From Buttiauxella ferragutiae (lineage in GTDB: Bacteria; Pseudomonadota; Gammaproteobacteria; Enterobacterales; Enterobacteriaceae), in NCBI RefSeq assembly GCF_001654915.1, contig NZ_LXEQ01000028.1: a stretch of 64,000 nucleotides of DNA; one strand, 5' to 3'. The position numbers were made by a program, and so were the translations under genes. The notes beneath the pieces were generated by a model. The model did no database searches, had not been told where the DNA came from, and saw only the letters and a program-made list of their open reading frames with translations. Position 1 is the first letter of the stretch; each line of letters starts with the position of its first letter. Below are positions 25,735 to 33,262 of this stretch, in pieces.

Positions 25735-27672
25735 TTAAAACGGCGCAGGCTCCCCCAACAACTGGCCCATCGCGCCGTAAATCCCCACCTCTTGCAACAC
25801 GCGCAACTCGCCTGCGGTTTCTACACGCTCGGCAATTAACGGCAAATCGATATTGTTGGTCGCACTGTGCAACACATCAATAAACAAGCGCTTATCGCTC
25901 TCAATATCAATATGGCGAATATAGCTGGAATCGATTTTCAGATACGCCAGCCCCCACTGCGAGAAATGGCCAATCATATCGAAACGGCTACCGAAGTGTT
26001 GCAAACCCAGCCCACAACCAAACTGATTCAGCGACTTCACAAACAATTCCATCTGCGCAGGCTCCGGCAACTGGTTTTCGTCGAGTTCCAGAATTAACCG
26101 GTTGGCTAATGCGGAATTAACCTTCAACGGGTTCAGCAACTGCTTAATCGTGGCTTCATTGGCCAGCGAATGCCCCGACAAACTCAGCGCCAGCGAACCC
26201 GGGTAACTTTTCAGCTGCTTCAACGTCAGCGCCAGCATCACCTGATCAAGACGATGGCTCCAGCCAAAACGATGCACCCACGGCAGGAAACGCCCGGCAG
26301 TAATGCTATTGCCGTCTTCATCCACCATGCGCGACAACACTTTGTAATGAATCACTTTCTTCGGATTTTTACAGTCCACTACCGGCTGGAAGAATAACTG
26401 GAACTGCCGTTGGCTCAGCGCATTATCAAGACGGGTAAACCACAAATGCTGATCTTCTGTCGCGGCATTGTCGATGGCGGGCACATCGTTTGTCTGGTGT
26501 GTGGTGCGCGTTTCGGCTTCGATTAATACGCGGTCAGCCTGCACGAACAGCGACTGCGGCGTATCGCCGGAATTAAAAGGCACCATTCCGGTATGCGCCA
26601 CCGGGTTAATGTCCGACATGCCGGTGGCATAAAATGCCGAAAGCTGCTGGGTGAGGGCATGCTGCAAATTCAGCATCTCGGTGTGCGTCACGCCCGGGCA
26701 CAGCAGCGCGAATTCGCCGCCACGGATACGCGCCAGAATACTGTCCGCCTTGGCGTGCTGGCTTTTCACCACGCTCATCATATCGGCGACATGCTTCAGC
26801 AAATTATCAGTATGCGGGCCGCCAAAACGCTGGTTCAGGCCACTGAGATCCTGAATACGCAGCAGCAACAAATAACCCGGCGCGGTCTCTTCATCGCTCA
26901 AACGCGACTGCATTTGCAGGTCGAACGCCCGGCGGTTGGCAACACCGGTTTGGCTGTCGAGATAGGCTTCATTGTGCAGACGTTCGCTGTGTTCAGCTTG
27001 ATCCTCAAACAGCGATTTAAGCTTGGTGACCATCAGGTTCATCGCTTCGACGACACGGCGCAGCTCTGGGGTTTTCGGCAAATCGAGCTGCGTCAGATAT
27101 TCGCGGCGGGTAATCGCTTGTGATTGTTCCACCATATAATTGAGTGGGCGTAACTGGCGGCGCAACAGCATGGCACCTGCCAGAATACACACGGCGCAAC
27201 ACGCCAGCATCCACAGCAAATTCGCCAGCGTGCTGTCCCATAAACGTTTGATGGCAAACACCGGATTGCTGACCACTTCGACGCGCGCCGCCTGTTGCCA
27301 GCCGCGCATAATCGTCGCTTCACCCGCTTGTGGTTTCACATCGACCAGGCCGACAAACCAGTGCGGCACATCCGGGATAGACGTAGAAGTGCTGCGCTCC
27401 AGAATGGTTTTGCCGTTGCTCTGGTCAACAATGCGAATCGTATTGTAGTAGCCGCTATCAAAAATCGAACTGACCATCAGCTCAATCATCGCCGGATCGT
27501 CAACATGCGGGGTCAGCGACAGGCCTAATGCGGTGGCGGCATCCTGAGCATGAGACAGCAGCTGATTGGTATATTGATCCCGCGAACTTTCGAGATTAAC
27601 CACAAAACTGCCGCTGAAAATAATCAGCATAAAAACAAAGATAGCTATCAGAAGCTGTTTGAAAAGTGACAC
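25735..27672 (-). CDS. lapD: LapD c-di-GMP receptor controlling LapG
   Basis: 645 residues: transmembrane helix 1 (about 7-26), a periplasmic LapD/MoxY domain to about 150, helix 2, HAMP, then GGDEF and EAL domains that are both degenerate. The GGDEF site reads RGGEF (ILARIRGGEFALL) and the EAL site reads KVL (HYKVLSRMV), the same substitutions reported for Pseudomonas fluorescens LapD, so it binds rather than turns over c-di-GMP. The periplasmic loop carries GWQQAA with Trp at residue 125, which matches the Trp by which LapD grips LapG. When c-di-GMP is bound it should sequester LapG and keep the adhesin on the cell. It is the last gene of a five-gene operon, nine bases after lapG. Confidence 0.95.
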   Translation of the reverse strand: MSLFKQLLIAIFVFMLIIFSGSFVVNLESSRDQYTNQLLSHAQDAATALGLSLTPHVDDPAMIELMVSSIFDSGYYNTIRIVDQSNGKTILERSTSTSIPDVPHWFVGLVDVKPQAGEATIMRGWQQAARVEVVSNPVFAIKRLWDSTLANLLWMLACCAVCILAGAMLLRRQLRPLNYMVEQSQAITRREYLTQLDLPKTPELRRVVEAMNLMVTKLKSLFEDQAEHSERLHNEAYLDSQTGVANRRAFDLQMQSRLSDEETAPGYLLLLRIQDLSGLNQRFGGPHTDNLLKHVADMMSVVKSQHAKADSILARIRGGEFALLCPGVTHTEMLNLQHALTQQLSAFYATGMSDINPVAHTGMVPFNSGDTPQSLFVQADRVLIEAETRTTHQTNDVPAIDNAATEDQHLWFTRLDNALSQRQFQLFFQPVVDCKNPKKVIHYKVLSRMVDEDGNSITAGRFLPWVHRFGWSHRLDQVMLALTLKQLKSYPGSLALSLSGHSLANEATIKQLLNPLKVNSALANRLILELDENQLPEPAQMELFVKSLNQFGCGLGLQHFGSRFDMIGHFSQWGLAYLKIDSSYIRHIDIESDKRLFIDVLHSATNNIDLPLIAERVETAGELRVLQEVGIYGAMGQLLGEPAPF

Positions 27673-27681
27673 AGGCTTATC

Positions 27682-28359
27682 CTATTCATCAATCGGGAAT
27701 CCTTCTTCGCGCATTTTTTTCAATACATCTTGCCAGCGAGAAAGGTGTTTACTATCCCCGACACGTTTATTATTTTGACTGCCAGGTAACCACAGTCCGC
27801 TATCATTAAAAGAGTAAACCGGTAATAAATCTGCACGTTGTGTTGCGGGTAAAATATTATTCGTCAAACTGTCTAAAACCACAGGGATCGCATTAGGTGT
27901 TTCATACCAGGTTAATACCATATGCGCGCGATTAAGACGGATGGCTTTAACGTAAGTAATCCGTAGTTTTTCGCCTGAAACACCTAACTGGCGTAATGTG
28001 AAATATTTAGCGATTGCATAATCTTCGCAATCTGCTTCCCCTTTACGCAGCGATTCTATCGGCGTGGCCCAATAATCAATATTATTCCAGATATCGCTAT
28101 CTTCGCGGTAATGCAGCTTTTGGTTAAAAAAGAGATTCACCGCGGTTAATTGTTCAGACTCACTTTTATTGCGTTGCTGCATAAGCAATTGCTGCCAGGC
28201 ATCAATACGTTTACCACCCTCAGGGCTGGCAGGGCCATAGAGGTTATCCGCGCGCTGTTGAATGGTGGTGAAATCCCTGGCGGCCCGTAACGTGCTGCCC
28301 GCTAATATCAGCAACACCGCGATGAATATTTTCGTAGGGTGGATTAGCGTAAGCGACAT
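27682..28359 (-). CDS. lapG: LapG periplasmic adhesin protease
   Basis: 225 residues; a bacterial transglutaminase-like cysteine protease. The catalytic triad is visible as C111 (GEADCEDYA), H146 (NRAHMVL) and D163 (VVLDSL). D110 and E112 flanking the Cys correspond to the calcium ligands of Pseudomonas LapG. A hydrophobic stretch (FIAVLLILAGSTLRA) serves as export signal. It is expected to cut the adhesin after its retention module at TAAG. Oddly, the start codon and the first ten codons lie within a REP element (28333-28364), so the signal-peptide n-region is REP-encoded. It sits 16 bases downstream of a binding-protein gene and 9 bases before lapD. Confidence 0.93.
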   Translation of the reverse strand: MSLTLIHPTKIFIAVLLILAGSTLRAARDFTTIQQRADNLYGPASPEGGKRIDAWQQLLMQQRNKSESEQLTAVNLFFNQKLHYREDSDIWNNIDYWATPIESLRKGEADCEDYAIAKYFTLRQLGVSGEKLRITYVKAIRLNRAHMVLTWYETPNAIPVVLDSLTNNILPATQRADLLPVYSFNDSGLWLPGSQNNKRVGDSKHLSRWQDVLKKMREEGFPIDE

Positions 28360-28364
28360 CCACC
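28333..28364. repeat. REP element overlapping lapG start
   Basis: CGTAGGGTGGATTAGCGTAAGCGACATCCACC, a complete REP unit. On the minus strand it supplies the ATG of lapG (GGTGG then ATGTCGC) and codons 2 to 10. Confidence 0.8.
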
Positions 28365-28375
28365 ATTTCCCAGGC

Positions 28376-29224
28376 TTAATTTTTTAACACCACTTTTTGC
28401 GTCAACCACTTATTGGTCAACTGAGTATTCAGTGGTGAATCGAAAATGTGCTCCAGCGTTTTGTCGACAAACGCCACAAACAGCGGATCTTCTTTGCGCA
28501 TCATGATGGCGTATTTCATCTTTTCACCGACAATCTCATGCGAAACCGTGAATGCTTCAGGCTTCTCGCTTTGGTTGATGAATGGATAAGCCAGGATATC
28601 ATCCAGCACGACTGCTGCCGTGCGCTTCTGCGCCACCATATCGAAAGCATCGGCCACCGTATCTGAGGTAATAATCGACAGACTAAGATGTTTCTCACGA
28701 TTTACCCGATTCAACTCTAACAGATCTTTAGAGCCCCGTGGCACGCTAACGGTATGGCCTTTTAAGTCATTAAGCGTCTGAATATTGTTTTGGCGTAGCG
28801 AAACAATACGCATATTGGCCGTGTAATAATCAATGGAAAACGACACACTCTTTTGTCTTTCAGGTGCATCGGTATTCACACTGCAATCAAAATCTATTTT
28901 ACTGGAGTTAAGTGCTGAAACACGCTCGGTAAACAATGTGGGAATATAATGAATATCGAGCTTTTTCAGCCCCAGCGAATGTTTTATTTCATCAGCGACT
29001 TTATTACACAGTGAAATGGTGTAGCCGGACACTTCGCCGCTGTTATCCCGAAACGAAAAAGGCTCCAGCTGGCGATAGCCGATATTAATGATGTGGCTTG
29101 CTTTGATATGTTCAAGAGTGACGGAAGTGGGGGCGGCTGCCAGATAATGGGGAACACACATTAATGGCAACCACGAAACCGTTCGGAACAACAGTTTAAG
29201 CCTGCTGGAAAATGTCTTTTTCAT
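28376..29224 (-). CDS. Periplasmic amino-acid-type solute-binding protein (SBP family 3), copy B
   Basis: About 282 residues from ATG 29224; an earlier in-frame ATG at 29236 adds four residues. A signal peptide (MKKTFSSRLKLLFRTVSW...AAA) is followed by a family-3 binding fold: INIGYRQLEPFSFRDNSGEV, SGYTISLCNKVADEI and DFDCSVNTDAPERQKSVSFS, the usual 'YRE..PFS..D..G...GY..DL' pattern. No transporter permease or ATPase genes accompany it. It is preceded by one base of gap to copy A and followed by lapG, so it is in an operon of c-di-GMP signalling genes. A sensory role, delivering ligand state to the Cache-GGDEF-EAL protein, is inferred. Confidence 0.88.
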   Translation of the reverse strand: MKKTFSSRLKLLFRTVSWLPLMCVPHYLAAAPTSVTLEHIKASHIINIGYRQLEPFSFRDNSGEVSGYTISLCNKVADEIKHSLGLKKLDIHYIPTLFTERVSALNSSKIDFDCSVNTDAPERQKSVSFSIDYYTANMRIVSLRQNNIQTLNDLKGHTVSVPRGSKDLLELNRVNREKHLSLSIITSDTVADAFDMVAQKRTAAVVLDDILAYPFINQSEKPEAFTVSHEIVGEKMKYAIMMRKEDPLFVAFVDKTLEHIFDSPLNTQLTNKWLTQKVVLKN

Positions 29225-29225
29225 A

Positions 29226-30131
29226 TTAGTACACATACTTAGCCGTTGTTGTGGTCAGTGCTTTGAGATCGGCCGACATCGGAATATTAAGATTTATGGC
29301 TTTCGGCGGGATCGGTGACAGGAACCAGCGCTGATAGAGTGCGGTAAAATCCTTACTGGTAATCAATGACAGCAACGTTTCATCGAGGAAGCTTTTGAAT
29401 TCATTGTCATCGAGCGGCAGTAATAAACCTGCGGGGATCGGCGGGCTTAACGTTTCATCAGATATTTCTAATGAGTCCGGCTCCGGGGAAAGTGCCAGCA
29501 TGCCTTTCAGGATCGCTGAACTGGAAACCAGCGCCGGTAATTCACCGCTTTGCACTTCTTCAAAGGCGGCGCGGTTATTGTTATCCAGTTCAATATTTAA
29601 GTTGAGATCGTTGGTTCTGTTTATATTATGCAATTGCTCAACATAGATAGTGCCACTTTTGACCAGAATGCTATGCCCGGCTAAATCTTCGATGGTGTCG
29701 GTGTGGTTATTTTTACGTGTAATAAAGCGGGTGCTGGAGAAGAAGTAAGGGATGGAAAACTCAGCTTTCTGGTGGCGCGCCTCAGAGTAAAAAGCCGGAA
29801 TACACATAATATCGGTGGCATGGTTTTTGATTAACACAAACTGTGAGGCGGTGCTGCTTTTTATCCAGCGAACTTTCAGATCTTTTAATTTCAGTTTAGT
29901 TTTAATCGCCTCAACGACTTTATTACAAATCTCGATGGAATAGCCTGCTGGCTGTTTGTTTTCGACATAGGAAAAGGGGAAGGCGTCATCCTGGTAGCCG
30001 AGCGAGATGGTGTTGGTTTCGGTTATTTTTTCGAGCGTTTTCTTGCTATGCAGGTTGTGCGCCCGACACAACGGGCTACTCAGCAGCAGCAGCCCGAGAA
30101 AGAAATGGCAAAGCAAAGACTTAGACTGCAT
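29226..30131 (-). CDS. Periplasmic amino-acid-type solute-binding protein (SBP family 3), copy A
   Basis: 301 residues from ATG 30131, chosen because GGGGA lies eight bases upstream and a proper signal peptide follows (SLLCHFFLGLLLLSSPLCRA). The fold markers are ISLGYQDDAFPFSYVENKQP, AGYSIEICNKVVEAI and DIMCIPAFYSEARHQKAEFS. It is a diverged tandem paralogue of copy B. Its start overlaps the end of the GGDEF-EAL gene by 11 bases, showing tight co-expression. The ligand is unknown; the MCIPAF segment replaces the usual acidic residues of amino-acid binders, so specificity may differ from classical ones. Confidence 0.88.
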   Translation of the reverse strand: MQSKSLLCHFFLGLLLLSSPLCRAHNLHSKKTLEKITETNTISLGYQDDAFPFSYVENKQPAGYSIEICNKVVEAIKTKLKLKDLKVRWIKSSTASQFVLIKNHATDIMCIPAFYSEARHQKAEFSIPYFFSSTRFITRKNNHTDTIEDLAGHSILVKSGTIYVEQLHNINRTNDLNLNIELDNNNRAAFEEVQSGELPALVSSSAILKGMLALSPEPDSLEISDETLSPPIPAGLLLPLDDNEFKSFLDETLLSLITSKDFTALYQRWFLSPIPPKAINLNIPMSADLKALTTTTAKYVY

Positions 30132-32316
30132 TGCAAATTTCCCCATCGATGACTCGGTTACCAAAAGTCGGTTGCAGATCTTTTTCTGGTAACGGTCGGC
30201 TGTAATAGTAGCCCTGCACATTCTGGCAAGAAATACGCCGCAAAATAGTCCGTTGTTGCTCGGTTTCCACCCCTTCTGCCGTCACGCTCATGCCATATTT
30301 TTGCGCAAACTGAATCAGCATCACCACCAGATATTGGCTGGCACTCTCTTTCTCGAGTTTCATAATCAGCGTGCGGGCAATTTTAATACGCGTAAACGGA
30401 TAAATAAGCAGGTAATCCAGCGCCGCATATCCGGTGCCTAAATCATCCATTGCAATGGAAATACCCATCTCACGGATTTTCTTAAATACCGGCAGGGCAA
30501 TCGACTGATCGAGTTTTTCTGATTCAGTGACTTCAATTTCCAGGCGATTAGCCGCCAGGCCGCTCTGTTTTAGGGCATCAATAATAATATCGATTAAGCC
30601 TGGGCCATGTAATTGATACGCCGAAATGTTAACCGCCACTTTGGTGGATTCTGGCCACTTAGCCGCCGCCATACAGGACTGGCGAATAATCCATTCGCCA
30701 AGACGGATAATTAAACCGGACTCTTCGGCGATATTAATAAAGTAGTCCGGGTAAATCATCCCCTTGGTCGGATGGTTCCAGCGGATCAGTGATTCGTAGC
30801 CACAAACGGTTTCATTTTCCAGATCGATAATCGGCTGGTAGTGCAGCACAAACTCATTGTTATCAATGCCGTTGATGATTTCCTGATTCACAAACACGCT
30901 ATTGGTGTGCTTCATCATCATGCCATCTTCAAAGAAGTGGTAGCAGCCACGGCCACTATGCTTTGAGGCATACAAGGCGAGGTCGGCGTTAATCATCAGC
31001 GTGGTCGCGCTGTTACCCTGATCGGGGGCGGTAACAATGCCGACGCTGCAGCTAATGGCGAATGTGTTGGTGCCGTAGGTGAATGGAATACTCAACGCGC
31101 GGACAATTTTTTGCGATAGCGCGCCCGCTTCCTGGCAATTGTCTGCTTTCACGCTCTGCAAAATCGCAAATTCGTCACCGCCTAAGCGTGCGGCAAAATC
31201 CATTGGGCCTAACAGCAAAGAAAGACGCTGTGCCACGCCGATCAGCACTTCATCACCCGCCGAGTGGCCGAAGGTATCGTTCACCGGTTTGAAGTTATCC
31301 AGATCAATCAGCAACAGGTTGAATAGCTGCCCGTTCTGATTCATTTCACGGATACATTTATCCAGCGCCTGGCTAAAGGAAGCGCGGTTCGGGAAACCGG
31401 TCAGTGAATCATGGTGCGCCATGTACTCCATTTTTTGCGACATATCCTGCATGCGTTGCAGGTAATCACGCTCCACCATCGCAATACGGAGTTTTTCAAT
31501 CGCTGCTGCTAACCGGCCGATTTCGTCATCCTGATCTAAGTAAGGGGTTATGTGGTCGGTTTGCTCATGAGCAATGCGCGTCAAAGAGTTAATCAACAGC
31601 GGTACCGGGCGGAACAGACGGCGCATAAACAGCGTCACCAGGGCCAGCGTGCCGAGCAAAATCAGCGCCAGAATCACCAGCGTTTTTTTGAGCATCGCGT
31701 CATAAGCCGCGTACAGCTGGCTTTTGTTGCCAATGCTGCTGATCAAACTGCCAAGGATTTCGCCTGAAGGCGCAAGAATAGGGACGGCACTGATAAAGCA
31801 CTCTTTGCCGTTGATGGTGGCAAAACCAATATAGTAGTTAACCAGCACATCAGTGGCGCGGTGTCCCTTGAAGCGGATACTGGCGTCTTGCGATTCTGAG
31901 TTGTTGCTGATGCCCTGGAAGCCTTTTTCAGGCGTGTAAAGGAACAGCCAGGTCGGGTTACGGGTTTGCACTGATGCCAGAGCCAGCACATCGACAGGGT
32001 TGTAGCCGGTTTGGATTACCGAGTCGGGGTCACCCAATTTGTGTTCAGAAACAATGCGGGTTATTTGCCCCGTAGAGCTGGTCCCCACCGCGACATTGGT
32101 ATACACGTTACGCACGATGTAGGTCATTATCTGGGCATTCGCTTCAGCCTGGTGTACCCATTGCTGGTAAGAGAAGCTGTCAATCAGCCCCCAGCCTGCA
32201 CAGGCTCCCGCCCCAAAGGCAATAAGGATACCCGCCAGCAAAAACTGGGTAATTTTCCCGGCAATGGAATGGTGCCAACCTTTTACGCCTTTGAGCGAGA
32301 TAAAACTTTTAGCCAC
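30121..32316 (-). CDS. Cache-HAMP-GGDEF-EAL bifunctional c-di-GMP enzyme
   Basis: 731 residues: transmembrane helix 1 (about 22-42), a periplasmic Cache-like sensor to about 210, helix 2, HAMP (about 235-290), GGDEF (300-460, intact RLGGDEF) and EAL (480-725). The EAL domain has ESLIRW, VNISAYQL, EVTES, MDDLGTG, AEGVET and VQGYYYSRP, so most catalytic residues remain, but KID is KIA and DDFG is DDLG, so phosphodiesterase activity is uncertain. It is the first gene of the operon that continues with two binding proteins, LapG and LapD. This resembles the Vibrio NspS-MbaA arrangement, in which a binding protein steers a GGDEF-EAL enzyme. Confidence 0.9.
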   Translation of the reverse strand: MAKSFISLKGVKGWHHSIAGKITQFLLAGILIAFGAGACAGWGLIDSFSYQQWVHQAEANAQIMTYIVRNVYTNVAVGTSSTGQITRIVSEHKLGDPDSVIQTGYNPVDVLALASVQTRNPTWLFLYTPEKGFQGISNNSESQDASIRFKGHRATDVLVNYYIGFATINGKECFISAVPILAPSGEILGSLISSIGNKSQLYAAYDAMLKKTLVILALILLGTLALVTLFMRRLFRPVPLLINSLTRIAHEQTDHITPYLDQDDEIGRLAAAIEKLRIAMVERDYLQRMQDMSQKMEYMAHHDSLTGFPNRASFSQALDKCIREMNQNGQLFNLLLIDLDNFKPVNDTFGHSAGDEVLIGVAQRLSLLLGPMDFAARLGGDEFAILQSVKADNCQEAGALSQKIVRALSIPFTYGTNTFAISCSVGIVTAPDQGNSATTLMINADLALYASKHSGRGCYHFFEDGMMMKHTNSVFVNQEIINGIDNNEFVLHYQPIIDLENETVCGYESLIRWNHPTKGMIYPDYFINIAEESGLIIRLGEWIIRQSCMAAAKWPESTKVAVNISAYQLHGPGLIDIIIDALKQSGLAANRLEIEVTESEKLDQSIALPVFKKIREMGISIAMDDLGTGYAALDYLLIYPFTRIKIARTLIMKLEKESASQYLVVMLIQFAQKYGMSVTAEGVETEQQRTILRRISCQNVQGYYYSRPLPEKDLQPTFGNRVIDGEICNAV

Positions 32317-32360
32317 TGATTACCAGCTTCCTGAGAATGATACTTGGGTTTGTCGGGGCT

Positions 32361-32642
32361 GTCGGATGACGCTGCGCTTATCCGACCTACGGTTATGGTT
32401 TTGTCGGGTGACGCTGCGCTTATCCGACCTACGGTTATGGTTTTGTCGGGTGACGCTGCGCTTATCCGACCTACGGTTATGGTTTTGTCGGATGACGCTG
32501 CGCTTATCCGACCTACGGTTATGGTTTTGTCGGGTGACGCTGCGCTTATCCGACCTACGGTTATGGTTTTGTCGGGTGACGCTGTGCTTATCCGACCTAC
32601 GGTTAAGATTTTGTAGGGTGGATAAGCGCAGCGTCATCCACC
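32361..32642. repeat. REP array: six direct 42-bp repeats plus one inverted copy
   Basis: The unit GTCGGATGACGCTGCGCTTA...TCCGACCTAC with a 12-base spacer repeats at exactly 42 bp; the internal ACGCTG occurs at 32369, 32411, 32453, 32495, 32537 and 32579. Variation is limited to single bases, such as GGATG/GGGTG. An inverted copy (TAGGGTGGATAAGCGCAG...) at 32612-32642 closes it. Because 42 is a multiple of three, it produces repetitive open frames on both strands that are not genes. Confidence 0.92.
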
Positions 32643-33262
32643 GTTTATTAGCCGATTGTTATGTGAGTTTTTTATTAATAGAGTTGTGTGTTGTATCAAC
32701 AACAAATAACGGTTGTGTAACATCACTGCTGAAAAAATAAATAAAGACAAAACACGCGGCAGGACTATAGATAACCCTGATAGTCAAGTCAATCATTAAG
32801 AATACCCTTCAAACATTAATTGTTCTGTTGATTGATTCTCTTTAACAATGGCGTTAAATAAAGACGTTTGTCGCTGTTTGTTTTTGTTCTGCAATCCACA
32901 ATATAAGACAGTTTTATATTACCGTTAAAATAAATATATTACTAATTATCAGTGTGTTAGGTGGTTTTTGTGTTGTGCTTAATTAATTATCATCGTACTA
33001 ATTAATGTCCATTTTTACCTATAAATGACTGTTCTTTTCTGAACAAAAAATGAATACAATCCAAAACGTTTTCAGTGTGCCGATGATTTTTACGATTCAT
33101 CATCTTCGGTATTATTAAAAAGAATAGTTAAAAATTATAGTTGTTAATTACTTGCTAATTTAGCAGCGTATTTGTTTTTTTTGATTATGTATTCTGCAAT
33201 ATTCTGTCCATTCTCCAAATCACATAAATAGCACTCTAAAGCATACAACACGGGTTAAATTC
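32643..33262. promoter_or_regulatory. Long AT-rich leader upstream of PdeF-like gene
   Basis: About 620 bp with no gene on either strand. It is strongly AT-rich, with runs such as TTAATTAATTATCAT and TACTAATTAATG. It separates the REP array from the TTG start at 33263. This looks like an H-NS-bound or multi-promoter control region; I cannot call a specific promoter. Confidence 0.35.

Noticed and set aside
32361..32642. CRISPR array
   Set aside because: Repeat and spacer do not alternate; the spacer segments are identical, the units are palindromic REP sequences and no cas genes are present.
32264..32740. Repetitive open frames on both strands (158, 105 and 90 codons) over the REP array
   Set aside because: The 42-bp repeat is a multiple of three, so any frame free of stops in one unit stays open. 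No ribosome binding site and a purely repetitive product.
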